Of a DNA stretch of 23,015 nt, positions 1-8,283 are shown one piece after another. The translations under genes and the position numbers were made by a program. The stretch lies in assembly GCA_964422465.1 (NCBI GenBank), contig CAYRBD010000053.1:1-23015 (forward strand), written 5' to 3'. The number at the start of each line of letters is the position of its first letter. Position 1 is the stretch's first letter. The DNA is from FW021-bin31 sp964422465. GTDB lineage: Bacteria > Bacteroidota > Bacteroidia > Chitinophagales > Chitinophagaceae. Under the pieces are notes generated by a model. The model did not search any database and was not told the DNA's origin. It was given only the letters and a program-made list of their open reading frames with translations.

Positions 1-443
1 CGAAGCCCGTCTTCTTTCACCAGCTTATAAACCATCCGGCATTTAGGCGGCAATTTGAGAACAGCCTTGTCTATGGCTTTTTTCATTTCTCCGGCCATGA
101 GAACTTCCTCCGGAGTTGGCGTACTGGTAACAGAAACATCCAGATGATCCAGGTCTAACGTATAATTTGGTTTAGATCGCCTCAGATAGTTTATAGAATA
201 ATTTTTAACGGATACATATAAATAGACTTTTAAATTACTCACCTCAGGCAACTTCTCCCGTTTTTTCCATACAGCTACAAACACGTCCTCAACAATTTCT
301 TCAGCAGCCTCTTTACATTTGACAATAGAATTGGAAAAATGCAATAACGGATCATAATAAAGCCAGAACAATTGCTTAAAGGCCTGTTGATCATCGCTAT
401 ATGCAATCTGTCGTATCCATTGTCTTATATTATCCTCCCTCAT
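1..443 (-). CDS. ECF RNA polymerase sigma factor, C-terminus beyond window
   Basis: Translating the minus strand from the ATG at 443 gives 147 residues open to the window edge. The N-terminal part (about residues 20-65: AFKQLFWLYYDPLL, then AAEEIVEDVFVAVWKKR) matches sigma-70 region 2, and the last part (AIDKAVLKLPPKCRMVYKL) is the start of region 4, so the cut falls inside the region 4 helix-turn-helix. A stop lies in frame upstream and no clear ribosome site is visible. In Bacteroidota such FecI-like ECF factors are usually followed by a FecR-like anti-sigma factor and a SusC/SusD pair, which would lie outside the window to the left; that is inference. It starts 55 bp after the GH27 stop on the same strand, so it may control carbohydrate uptake genes and could be partly co-transcribed with the glycosidases. 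Confidence 0.88.
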   Translation of the reverse strand, partial: MREDNIRQWIRQIAYSDDQQAFKQLFWLYYDPLLHFSNSIVKCKEAAEEIVEDVFVAVWKKREKLPEVSNLKVYLYVSVKNYSINYLRRSKPNYTLDLDHLDVSVTSTPTPEEVLMAGEMKKAIDKAVLKLPPKCRMVYKLVKEDGL

Positions 444-498
444 GCAGAACAGTTTAGGATTAAATAAAGGTTAAATATATTTTTATTGAAAGACATTT

Positions 499-1893
499 TC
501 ACTTGGTCACCTGCAATAACATCGCTCCATGCGCTTCTACTGACGGATTATATTCCCCGGTAAACATTCCCAAATTCTTCTTCTCCCACAAATCTCTTAC
601 GGATACCGTACCCTGGATACCCAGTTGAGAAAAATTCACCTGCATATTCTCAGCTTTATCATTCAAATTAAAAAAGGCCACATTCCAGGTTCGTTTATCC
701 GGCATTTGGGAAACCCATACAACCAGGCCCTCCTTACGATATAATTGGTGACTATGGATCCCTTTTTGATTAACCGCCAACACCTCTTCGTTCGTTTCAA
801 ATGCCAGATCTTCCGATCTGTTTTCCGGTAAGTTTCCGCCCAATATGAGGGGAGAACGAGAAATACACCAGAGCGTCATCATCGTCCGCAATTCATTCTG
901 ATTAAACCTGCTATAACGCTCCGGCCCCACGGGCCCTCGCTTAGAGAGTTTCCCAATAGGCAGCATATCCAGGTTTGGCCAATGCCCTTCTCCCGAATAA
1001 GGCGTCCAATCTGCGGCCAACTTAAACATGGGTTTCAATAACTTCCATTCATCCCAGAAATCATCTGCTAAACGCCACATATTAGCCCATTTTTCCACAT
1101 GCTTAGCCTCAGACAAGGGCGTTTTCCCCGGGGAAAGACTCAATACCATAGGCCGGCCACAATTTTCAATCGCTTTTTTATACCCCTCTATTTCTGCTTT
1201 ATGATAAGGCCGGCTCATATCATCCACTTTTACAAAATCGACATCCCAGGAAGCATATTGCTTAAAGAGCGCATTAAGATACTGTTGAGCCCCTTTCTTG
1301 CTCATATCCAAACCATACATCAGATTGATCCAGGAGCAGATAGAATTGGTATCCGCAATCATGGAAGCATTAACGCCGTTCATACCCATAACAGGCGTAT
1401 TCTCCTGTACAGCCTGACGAGGAATGCCTCTCATTAGATGAATACCAAACTTTAGTCCTAAAGAATGTACATAATCAGCCAAAGGCTTGAACCCTTTCCC
1501 ATCTTTGGCAGACGGAAATTTAGAAAGTACCGGTAATAATCTTCCATACTCATCTATCCGCAACGGTGGTTCGTATTTCCCATCGGGCAAGCGTTTTTGC
1601 TGTGGCGGACTGGCCTTGCTACCCGGGCCATTTAACGGATGCGGATAATACCAACAAAAATCTACCACAATGTATTGCCAGCCATATTGTTTTAGGTTTT
1701 TGGCTACATAATCTGCATTGGCTTTAACCTCATCCTCATGAACAGCCGCTCCATAACAGTCGTAACTATTCCATCCCATAGGCGGAGTAACAGCCAACTT
1801 AGAAGAGGAAGCTTGTCCCATCACAGACAAAGAATCCAGCATTAAAAAAGCGGTTCCACAGATTAATAATAGTTGTGTAAAAAATCCTTTCAT
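499..1893 (-). CDS. GH27 family exported glycosidase (alpha-galactosidase fold; possible beta-L-arabinopyranosidase)
   Basis: A 464-residue protein with a signal peptide (about residues 1-27) and the GH27 barrel. It carries PPMGWNSYDCYG (38-48), the nucleophile motif FVKVDD with D224 as the expected nucleophile, and the acid/base motif WRLADDFWDEW with D278 fitting the RxxxD pattern. A C-terminal beta domain follows from about residue 385. In alpha-galactosidases the second strand has paired acids (DDCW) that bind galactose O4 and O6; here it reads VVDFCW, with Phe79 in place of the second Asp. GH27 also contains beta-L-arabinopyranosidases, whose substrate is galactose-like without C6. The setting with two arabinofuranosidases and the full arabinose pathway makes that activity plausible, but specificity cannot be settled from sequence. 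It is the third gene of the GH51-GH127-GH27 series, 28 bp after the GH127 stop. Confidence 0.88.
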   Translation of the reverse strand: MKGFFTQLLLICGTAFLMLDSLSVMGQASSSKLAVTPPMGWNSYDCYGAAVHEDEVKANADYVAKNLKQYGWQYIVVDFCWYYPHPLNGPGSKASPPQQKRLPDGKYEPPLRIDEYGRLLPVLSKFPSAKDGKGFKPLADYVHSLGLKFGIHLMRGIPRQAVQENTPVMGMNGVNASMIADTNSICSWINLMYGLDMSKKGAQQYLNALFKQYASWDVDFVKVDDMSRPYHKAEIEGYKKAIENCGRPMVLSLSPGKTPLSEAKHVEKWANMWRLADDFWDEWKLLKPMFKLAADWTPYSGEGHWPNLDMLPIGKLSKRGPVGPERYSRFNQNELRTMMTLWCISRSPLILGGNLPENRSEDLAFETNEEVLAVNQKGIHSHQLYRKEGLVVWVSQMPDKRTWNVAFFNLNDKAENMQVNFSQLGIQGTVSVRDLWEKKNLGMFTGEYNPSVEAHGAMLLQVTK

Positions 1894-1921
1894 GCTATTG
1901 TTGTCATAATAATACTTGTAA

Positions 1922-3898
1922 TTAATTCTTGTCTAATGCCCTATCTTCGGCTATGGCTTGTTGTAAATCCTGGCGAGTGGTATGCTGCCAATACAACATA
2001 TAGCGAGCCCCGCCAACTCGGAAAAAAGGGATTAATTTCAAATCCTTGTATCGTTCCGGATAAATAGCATGAGGGGCGGAAAAGACCATATTTTTCCCTT
2101 TTACCGGTTTTATTTCAGACAAGATGTCCTCTTTGGTTCCTATCAATTTCGGAGCTCCTTCCAAAGGATATTTTCTCCCTAACGCTACATGACTCATTCT
2201 TCCGGTGTCTGCAAATTCTCCTTTCAGGTCGTTTGTCCCGGTTCTGGCTGCTAATACAATTGGTCCTCTCATAATAGAGACAAAATCCAAATTACCGGGC
2301 AGCTTTTCTAAAGTAGTGGGCATCGGCATGTGGGCCACAACACGATCCCCGGAATGCCATTCTCGTTTTATAGAAATATACGAATCAGGATCAACGCTTA
2401 CCTGCTGCTCTTTCCCATTTACAAAGAGATGCAATTGCCCCTTTTCCACCCATGACGGATACCGAAATTTCAAGGTAAAAGAAGTCGGTTGAGTTACCTC
2501 AACAATTAAAGTTGTTTTGGATAAGTCCGGAAATTGATTCTTCTGTATAAGTTTCACCCCTTGCGCTTTCCAATTCAATTTGGAAGGGATGAATAGATTA
2601 ACGAATAGTGCGTCTTTAGTATGGGCATAAATAGTTCCTCCGTACTTGGAATGGTTTTCCATCCCTGTTCCTACACAACACCAAAAACTGGTTTCCGGTT
2701 GAGAAAAGACCCGATAATGCCGAGGACGCACCGAGCTAAAGTAAACAAAACCTCCTTTCTTAAGATTCTCCGTAGATAATATCTGGTTATATAAAGCACG
2801 TTCGTAATAGTCGATATATTTTAAATCGCCTGTTACCTGATAAAGCATACGGGTCAACTTTAACATATTATAGGTGTTACAGGTTTCCGGCCCCTGTGGA
2901 CTCGTTATCATTCTAGAGAAATCATCCATCGGGTTAAAATGTTCTGCTACACTATTTCCTCCAAATACCAATGAACGGTTATTCACTACCGTATTCCAGA
3001 AAAAAGAAGCCGCTTTCTGCCAATTTTTATCTCCCGTTTCCTGGGCAATGCGTTCAAATCCTAAAACAATAGGAATTTGTGTATTGGCATGCAATCCAGT
3101 CAATTCATCCTTTCCTGCCATTAAGGGATCCAACAAAGAATGTTTTGAAAATCTTTTGGCCAACTTCAGATATTTTTTATCACCTGTTATCTGAGCTACA
3201 TCTACCAACACCTTATCCATCCCCCCATACTCCGTTTGCAGCATCTTCTGCATTTGCTCTTCGGTCAGGTTGTGTGTTTCCATCCAGCACCAGTCCGAAA
3301 GCTTCACCAAAACCTTCCTGGCGGTTTGATTGCCTGTAAAAAGATAGGCGTCTCGCAGACCACAAAAAATCTTATGGACATTATACCAGGGGACCCATCT
3401 TGACTTTACAGCTTCCACATCCCCCCGGGCTATTTTGTCCCACATCTCTTTCCCATTGGGAACACCACCAATATACCCATTGCGATCTTGTTCCTGGCAG
3501 CGATTCAGTTCCTTAACCATGTAATTTACTCTATCCAACAGTTCCTTATCTCCTGTTGAAGCATACATCATAGACAGCGCAGAAAGATAATGCCCTCCTA
3601 TATGACCATCCAGCCCCTGACTTTCCCAATTGGGATAATTTTTAGCTTTGGGCGGTAAGCCGGCTTCTTTTAAATAAGGCGCTAATAATCTGTCCGGATT
3701 TAATTTCATCATATAGGCTAAATCCACTTGTTGCGCTTTTTTGAAGGGACTGTTTAGCAACCGGACATCACTTAATTTAAAGTAATGCACTTTTTTCGGT
3801 ACAGGTTGCCTTATTGCAACAGGTTTTTTTTGACCAAAGCACAAGTCCGGTATAAGCAGTATTACAAAAAATATTCTTTTTAGATATAGATATTTCAC
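1922..3898 (-). CDS. beta-L-arabinofuranosidase, GH127/GH146 type (DUF1680) with C-terminal DUF4986-like domain
   Basis: A 658-residue exported protein (signal peptide about residues 1-22). It has the DUF1680 (alpha/alpha)6 barrel with GLDGHIGGHYLSALSMMYA (95-113), PETCNTYNML (337-346; E338 and C340) and the double cysteine WCCVGTGMENH (C407, C408). In characterised GH127 enzymes a Glu and three Cys bind zinc and one of the paired Cys is the nucleophile; all are present. E319 (AEHF) is the likely acid/base. The CCVGTGMENH form and the C-terminal segment (about 575-640, ending FFRVGGARYMLYW, like DUF4986) resemble Bacteroidota GH146 enzymes more than bifidobacterial GH127; the choice between the two families is not certain. 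Expected role: releasing beta-linked L-arabinofuranose in the periplasm. It lies between the GH51 and GH27 genes (42 and 28 bp gaps). Confidence 0.9.
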   Translation of the reverse strand: MKYLYLKRIFFVILLIPDLCFGQKKPVAIRQPVPKKVHYFKLSDVRLLNSPFKKAQQVDLAYMMKLNPDRLLAPYLKEAGLPPKAKNYPNWESQGLDGHIGGHYLSALSMMYASTGDKELLDRVNYMVKELNRCQEQDRNGYIGGVPNGKEMWDKIARGDVEAVKSRWVPWYNVHKIFCGLRDAYLFTGNQTARKVLVKLSDWCWMETHNLTEEQMQKMLQTEYGGMDKVLVDVAQITGDKKYLKLAKRFSKHSLLDPLMAGKDELTGLHANTQIPIVLGFERIAQETGDKNWQKAASFFWNTVVNNRSLVFGGNSVAEHFNPMDDFSRMITSPQGPETCNTYNMLKLTRMLYQVTGDLKYIDYYERALYNQILSTENLKKGGFVYFSSVRPRHYRVFSQPETSFWCCVGTGMENHSKYGGTIYAHTKDALFVNLFIPSKLNWKAQGVKLIQKNQFPDLSKTTLIVEVTQPTSFTLKFRYPSWVEKGQLHLFVNGKEQQVSVDPDSYISIKREWHSGDRVVAHMPMPTTLEKLPGNLDFVSIMRGPIVLAARTGTNDLKGEFADTGRMSHVALGRKYPLEGAPKLIGTKEDILSEIKPVKGKNMVFSAPHAIYPERYKDLKLIPFFRVGGARYMLYWQHTTRQDLQQAIAEDRALDKN

Positions 3899-3940
3899 AG
3901 TTCAGCCTCCTTTCTCTTTTCTTAATATTTAAATTCTCCT

Positions 3941-5494
3941 CTATTTCAACTCCAATACAACCACCGACTGTGGAGGCAGCTTAACTTCCAGGTTATCTCC
4001 TGCTTTCTTAGCTCCTGAAAAAGATTTCGTTACTACCTTATCTGGGGTATCAAAAGAATTATAATCATTAAAATGATCAGAAGTAAGCACCTTTCCTTTT
4101 ATACTACTCCAGTCCACATCCTTAAAGGCCGTCTTTATGCTAATTGTTTCGGAAGGATCCAGGTTGACCAGTGAAATATGAATAGCGCCGGTTGAATCTT
4201 TGGAGGCGGAAGCATTTACAGCCGGGATACTTTTACCATCATAAGCATAATCCGGGCTGATTAGTTGTAAGGGAATCAGTTTGGCATCCTGATGTACCTG
4301 ATACAGATCAAACACATAATAGGTAGGAGTCAATACCATCTTATCTCCTTTGGTAAGCGCCAGTGACTGCAATACGTTAACAGTCTGTGCCAGGTTAGCC
4401 ATCTTTACTCGGTCGGCATGATTATTAAAAATATTAAGTGTAGAAGCTGCAATTAAAGCATCGCGCAGGCTATTCTGTTGATAAAGAAATCCGGGATTGG
4501 TACCGGGTTCGGGATCCGTCCATATTCCCCATTCATCCACAACCAGGCCTACCCGTTTTTTGGGGTCGTAACGGTTCATTACCGCTTCCTGATCATCAAG
4601 AATATCTTCCATGTGCAGAGCGCCCCGTAAAGCGCTGAAATATTCTTTCTCATCAAATTGTGTGGCAGAACCTTTATGCCCCCAATTACCGGTTGCAATC
4701 GTATAATAATGTAAAGAAATGCCCCACATCATATTATGTGGAATATTTTTCATTAATACTTCCATCCAATGCGTATCATTCCCGTTGGGTCCGCTCGCAA
4801 TCTTCTTCAAACGTACTCCAGGATAGTTCCTGCAAAAAGTAGCATATCTTCTATATAAGTCGCTATAATATTCAGGAGTCATGCTTCCCCCACAGCCCCA
4901 GCTTTCATTACCTACTCCCCAATACTGTACCTTCCAGGGTTTCTCCCTGCCATTCTTTTTCCTCAGCGCAGTAATATCACTGGGAATATCAGAATTCAGA
5001 TACTCTATCCACTGGCTCATCTCTTTTACTGTACCACTACCTACATTACCGGCTATGTAAGGTTCGCTACCCAGCATTTCACACAATGCCATAAATTCTG
5101 CAGTGCCAAAATGATTATTATCAGGCACTTGTCCCCAATCTTCATTGACAATGGCAGTACGGTCTTTCATGGGACCAATTCCATCCCTCCAATGATACGT
5201 ATCCGCAAAACATCCCCCCGGCCAGCGCAATACCGGGATATGTATTTTCTTAAAGGCATTTACTAAATCCAGACGAATACCTTCTTTGTTTGGTATTTTT
5301 GAATCCTCTCCTACCCAAAAACCGTTATATATACCATGACCCAGATCTTCTGAGAACATACCATATATATCTCTGCTTATTGTTTGATGGGCATTTGATC
5401 CGTCAACAAATAAAGTAGCAGAGAGTTGGGCAAAGGTTGAACCACATGTAAATAGGAAGGCAATAAGAAGGGAAAATCGTGAAATTACTTTCAT
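3941..5494 (-). CDS. exported alpha-L-arabinofuranosidase, GH51
   Basis: A 517-residue protein with a signal peptide (residues 1-22, ending TFAQ). It has the GH51 signatures in order: IYGMFSEDLGHGIYNG (43-58), VLRWPGGCFADTYHWRDG (88-105), GVGNESWGCGG (193-203) with E197 as acid/base, and VVDEWGIW (318-325) with E321 as nucleophile. The C-terminal beta domain ends LPPQSVVVLELK, which is usual for the family. The length is typical for Bacteroidota GH51. It removes alpha-L-arabinofuranosyl residues from arabinan, arabinoxylan or arabinogalactan side chains, supplying arabinose to the divergent araBDA genes. It is the first gene of the leftward operon; its promoter and the proposed AraR operator lie about 50-85 bp upstream. 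The symbol is left blank because naming of these enzymes varies. Confidence 0.95.
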   Translation of the reverse strand: MKVISRFSLLIAFLFTCGSTFAQLSATLFVDGSNAHQTISRDIYGMFSEDLGHGIYNGFWVGEDSKIPNKEGIRLDLVNAFKKIHIPVLRWPGGCFADTYHWRDGIGPMKDRTAIVNEDWGQVPDNNHFGTAEFMALCEMLGSEPYIAGNVGSGTVKEMSQWIEYLNSDIPSDITALRKKNGREKPWKVQYWGVGNESWGCGGSMTPEYYSDLYRRYATFCRNYPGVRLKKIASGPNGNDTHWMEVLMKNIPHNMMWGISLHYYTIATGNWGHKGSATQFDEKEYFSALRGALHMEDILDDQEAVMNRYDPKKRVGLVVDEWGIWTDPEPGTNPGFLYQQNSLRDALIAASTLNIFNNHADRVKMANLAQTVNVLQSLALTKGDKMVLTPTYYVFDLYQVHQDAKLIPLQLISPDYAYDGKSIPAVNASASKDSTGAIHISLVNLDPSETISIKTAFKDVDWSSIKGKVLTSDHFNDYNSFDTPDKVVTKSFSGAKKAGDNLEVKLPPQSVVVLELK

Positions 5495-5542
5495 GTCTTT
5501 TTGTTTTTTTAATGAAAAAAATAAATTTCAGAGCAAATACTT

Positions 5543-5563
5543 TTATTGTCAAACGTACAATAA
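5543..5563. promoter_or_regulatory. candidate AraR operator 1 (GH51 operon side)
   Basis: A 21-bp inverted repeat with perfect 7-bp arms, TTATTGT-N7-ACAATAA. It contains the leftward -7 element in its centre, so a bound repressor would block RNA polymerase. A related palindrome occurs before araB (6556-6576). Both share the TGT-N7-ACAAT core. Assignment to AraR is inferred from position and from the repeat of the motif within the locus. Confidence 0.65.
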
Positions 5564-5580
5564 TAGAATTAAACTTCCAA
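5550..5580 (-). promoter_or_regulatory. promoter of the glycosidase operon
   Basis: On the minus strand, TACGTTTG (5550-5557) matches the Bacteroidota -7 consensus TAnnTTTG exactly. A TTGG (5577-5580) lies 19 bp further upstream, in the place of the -33 element. The predicted start would be near 5543, leaving a leader of about 50 nt before the GH51 ATG at 5494. Confidence 0.65.
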
Positions 5581-5748
5581 GAAATTTCCATGTTTTTATA
5601 TCATCTTTCCAGAAAAAAGAAACCCTGATTTTTATAAGCGTTTGGTTTACAGTTATTAACAGCCTGATTTTTCTTTAAAAAAATTTTGTTTTTTTATTCA
5701 TTTTTTCAGCTTTTTGTTTAAATATTTTTTTAAATTAAGTGAAAAGAA

Positions 5749-5756
5749 TATCTTTA
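5749..5756 (+). promoter_or_regulatory. candidate -7 element for araR
   Basis: TATCTTTA differs from the TAnnTTTG consensus in the last base only and lies 55 bp before the araR ATG. No clear -33 element can be named because the upstream bases are T-rich. This is a weak prediction. Confidence 0.35.
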
Positions 5757-5810
5757 CGGCCATAATAGCTGTTTTTCGGGCTGTTTTTTAAATCAACTGC
5801 GACAGAACTT

Positions 5811-6518
5811 ATGAAACGTTACCCTAAGCAGAAACATTATCTGATAGCGATAGACTGTATTATTTTTGGCTTTGACGGGGATGAACTCAAAATATTACTC
5901 ATTAAACGGGGATTTCAGCCCCAAAAAGGCAGGTGGAGCCTGATGGGCGGATTTGTACAACCCAATGAAAGCCTTGATCAGGCCGCCAATCGCATCCTCC
6001 ACCAATTAACAGGTCTGGAAGGGGTTTACCTGGAACAACTGGAAGCCTTTGGAAAACCCAATCGGGATCCGGTAGAGCGTACAATCAGCGTGGCTTATTT
6101 CGCACTCATTGATATTCGTCAATATCAAAAACAGATTAGCACCCAATTCCAGGCCGAATGGTTTCCTTTAAACGCCTTTCCTCAGCTTATTTTTGACCAC
6201 TCAAAGATGGTAACACTTGCTAAAAAAAGGATCAGATACAAGGCTTCCCTCCACCCTATCTTATTTGAATTGCTGCCAAAGAAATTCACCATGCCGCAAT
6301 TACAAAATCTCTATGAAAATATTTATGATACAACCTTTGACAAGCGTAATTTCAGCCGGAAAGTCTTATCGACCGAATTATTGGTTAAACAAAAAGACAA
6401 AGACAAGTCCGGGTCAAAAAAGGGAGCTTTTTATTACAAACTCAATAAAAAGAAGTATATAGCTAATTTTCATTCTTTTATAAAACTTGTTCCCAATCCG
6501 GACCCGCTTTTAAATTAA
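5811..6518 (+). CDS. araR: NrtR/AraR-type arabinose regulator (Nudix-like sensor plus winged helix)
   Basis: A 235-residue protein. Residues 8-125 form a Nudix fold, and residues about 145-228 form the C-terminal winged helix typical of NrtR-family repressors. The Nudix box is present as a frame (G47, E53, R61, G68), but the catalytic glutamates of the REUXEE core are replaced by I62, Q65 and L66, so it should sense a ligand rather than hydrolyse one. In Bacteroides thetaiotaomicron the equivalent AraR is a repressor of arabinose genes released by L-arabinose; the same role is inferred here from the domain structure and from its place between the glycosidase operon and araBDA. The ATG at 5811 follows a stop-rich leader and gives a family-typical length. 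araB starts 65 bp downstream, so the two may be co-transcribed. Confidence 0.88.
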   Translation: MKRYPKQKHYLIAIDCIIFGFDGDELKILLIKRGFQPQKGRWSLMGGFVQPNESLDQAANRILHQLTGLEGVYLEQLEAFGKPNRDPVERTISVAYFALIDIRQYQKQISTQFQAEWFPLNAFPQLIFDHSKMVTLAKKRIRYKASLHPILFELLPKKFTMPQLQNLYENIYDTTFDKRNFSRKVLSTELLVKQKDKDKSGSKKGAFYYKLNKKKYIANFHSFIKLVPNPDPLLN

Positions 6519-6555
6519 AGGGGTAGAAAACGGAATATTTTTTTATTTAAATAAA

Positions 6556-6576
6556 TAAGTGTAACTTGTACAATAT
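6556..6576. promoter_or_regulatory. candidate AraR operator 2 (before araB)
   Basis: An imperfect 21-bp palindrome, TAAGTGT-N7-ACAATAT, with the same TGT-N7-ACAAT core and spacing as the site at 5543-5563. It ends 7 bp before the araB ATG at 6584. A TAACTTG string inside it (6562-6568) resembles a weak -7 element. Binding by AraR is inferred. Confidence 0.55.
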
Positions 6577-6583
6577 TTATGCT

Positions 6584-8245
6584 ATGAATAAAGAGCAATT
6601 TGTTATTGGAGTCGATTTTGGGACAGATTCTGTACGTTCTGTCATTATAAATGCCTCCGATGGAGAGGAAGTAGCTGCAGCAGTACATCCTTTCAGCCGC
6701 TGGGGAGATGGGCTATACTGTAAAGCTATAGAAAACCGGTTCAGGCAACATCCATTAGATTATGTAGAAGGTTTGGAGAATACCCTCACGAGTTGCATAA
6801 AACAAGCCGGAAATTCTATAGCCGATCATATAAAAGGAATCTCCATTGACACCACAGGATCCACCCCCGTGGCGGTAAATGAATCAGGAATTCCTTTAGC
6901 CATGTTACCGGAATTCAGGGAAAATCCCAATGCCATGTTCATTTTATGGAAGGACCATACTGCCGTAAAAGAGGCGGCAGAGATTAATGAGCATGCCAAA
7001 AAGTTTGATACCAATTATCTTCAATACGTAGGAGGCGTTTATTCCTCTGAATGGTTTTGGGCTAAACTGTTGCATATTCTAAGAATAGATGAAACCGTTA
7101 GAAAAGCCTGTTACTCCTGGGTAGAACATTGTGACTGGATTCCTTTTTTACTAACAGGTGGGGAAAATATAGCAGCAATGAAACGCAGCCGTTGTGCCGC
7201 AGGACATAAAGCATTGTGGGCAGACGGGCTTCCTCCGGATAGTTTTTTTAGCACTCTGGATCCCCTGCTGAAAGGTTTTACAAAAAGGCTGTTTACGGAA
7301 ACTTACACCTCGGATAAACCAGCAGGGAGACTATGTAAAGCATGGGCAGATAAATTAGGATTATCAACGGATGTAATCGTTGGAGTCGGCGCCCTCGATG
7401 CCCACATGGGGGCTGTAGGCGGACAAATTGAACCTTACCACCTGAGTAAGGTCATGGGTACTTCTACCTGCGACATGCTGATAGCCCCTATGGATGAAAT
7501 GGAGCATAAAGTAGTTAAAGGTATATGTGGACAAGTACCGGGCTCGGTTATCCCCGGAATGATGGGAATGGAAGCCGGCCAATCCGCCTTTGGAGATGTG
7601 TATGCCTGGTTTAGCAAACTCTTGCAATGGCCGCTGAAGGAACTATTATCTCAATCTAACCTTATTGATAAAGAAATTGCCCGCCAACTAAATGAAGATA
7701 TCAATCAAAAGCTCATTTCTTCTCTAAGTGCAGAAGCGGCAAAAATCCCTCTTACTGAAGAGAATGAATTGGCCATCGACTGGCTAAACGGGAGACGAAC
7801 CCCCAACGCGAATCAAAACCTGAAAGCAGCGATTAGCGGATTAAACTTAGCCAGCAATGGCCCTTCCATATTCAGGGCATTAGCCGAAGCCACCTGCTTT
7901 GGCGCCAAAAGCATTGTGGATTGTTTTAAAGATCAGGAAGTTCCTATTAAGGGCCTCATTGGCCTGGGAGGAGTTGCCCGTAAGGCTCATTTCATTATGC
8001 AGATGTTAGCAGATATCATGAATATGCCCATCCGGATTCACAGTTCGGAGCAAACCTGCGCCAGCGGAGCAGCTATGTTTGCAGCTACTGCTGCCGGTAT
8101 ATATCCTAAGGTAGAAGAAGCAATGACGACCATGGGAAAGGGATTCGATAAAGAATACCGGCCAGACCAGAACAAGGTAGCTGTTTATAACAGAAGATAT
8201 AACAGATTTAAAAAACTGGGGCATTTCCTGGAGAGAGAACATTGA
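6584..8245 (+). CDS. araB: L-ribulokinase AraB
   Basis: An FGGY-family kinase of 553 residues that phosphorylates L-ribulose to L-ribulose 5-phosphate in the cytoplasm. It shows the N-terminal phosphate-binding motif GVDFGTDSVRS (9-19), the central VGALDAHMGAVGG with the catalytic Asp at about 272, the GTST loop (292-295), and the C-terminal LGGVARKAHFIMQMLAD segment. Its length is close to the roughly 560 residues of the family. A TTG at 6566 would add six residues but would lie inside the proposed operator; the ATG at 6584 puts the conserved VIGVDFGT at the expected distance and is preferred. It is followed by araD after 38 bp that contain a direct repeat. Confidence 0.93.
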   Translation: MNKEQFVIGVDFGTDSVRSVIINASDGEEVAAAVHPFSRWGDGLYCKAIENRFRQHPLDYVEGLENTLTSCIKQAGNSIADHIKGISIDTTGSTPVAVNESGIPLAMLPEFRENPNAMFILWKDHTAVKEAAEINEHAKKFDTNYLQYVGGVYSSEWFWAKLLHILRIDETVRKACYSWVEHCDWIPFLLTGGENIAAMKRSRCAAGHKALWADGLPPDSFFSTLDPLLKGFTKRLFTETYTSDKPAGRLCKAWADKLGLSTDVIVGVGALDAHMGAVGGQIEPYHLSKVMGTSTCDMLIAPMDEMEHKVVKGICGQVPGSVIPGMMGMEAGQSAFGDVYAWFSKLLQWPLKELLSQSNLIDKEIARQLNEDINQKLISSLSAEAAKIPLTEENELAIDWLNGRRTPNANQNLKAAISGLNLASNGPSIFRALAEATCFGAKSIVDCFKDQEVPIKGLIGLGGVARKAHFIMQMLADIMNMPIRIHSSEQTCASGAAMFAATAAGIYPKVEEAMTTMGKGFDKEYRPDQNKVAVYNRRYNRFKKLGHFLEREH

Positions 8246-8253
8246 AACAATAT

Positions 8254-8282
8254 AACCATTCAATAATACAACCATTCAATAA
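8254..8282 (+). repeat. 13-bp direct repeat between araB and araD
   Basis: AACCATTCAATAA occurs at 8254-8266 and again at 8270-8282, 16 bp apart, directly before the araD ATG. It fills most of the intergenic space. It is probably a slippage product; no function is evident. Confidence 0.75.
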
Positions 8283-8283
8283 A

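Larger units (their letters stand above)
5495..5810. other. divergent intergenic control region between GH51 operon and araR
   Basis: This 316-bp AT-rich region has no convincing gene. It holds a leftward promoter with an overlapping palindrome (listed separately) and a rightward promoter candidate for araR. It also has small repeats: CCTGATTTTT occurs twice (about 5624 and 5662), GCTGTTTTT occurs twice in the araR leader (5768-5776 and 5780-5788), and there is a short palindrome GTTATTAAC (5652-5660). The small repeats could be sites for a second regulator, for example a global carbon regulator, but there is no direct evidence for this. Confidence 0.6.

Noticed and set aside
499..1893. Plain annotation as alpha-galactosidase
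   Set aside because: The acid pair binding galactose is broken (DF instead of DD) and the context is arabinose, so the family name is safer than the activity.
5403..5678. Short open frames on both strands in the divergent control region
   Set aside because: They are AT-driven, lack ribosome sites or conserved sequence, and overlap the promoter and operator.
6566..6583. TTG start for araB giving six extra residues
   Set aside because: It lies inside the proposed operator; the ATG at 6584 fits the family N-terminus.
8242..8283. TTG start for araD giving 14 extra residues
   Set aside because: The extra residues are encoded by the direct repeat and overlap the end of araB; the ATG at 8284 matches the AraD N-terminus.
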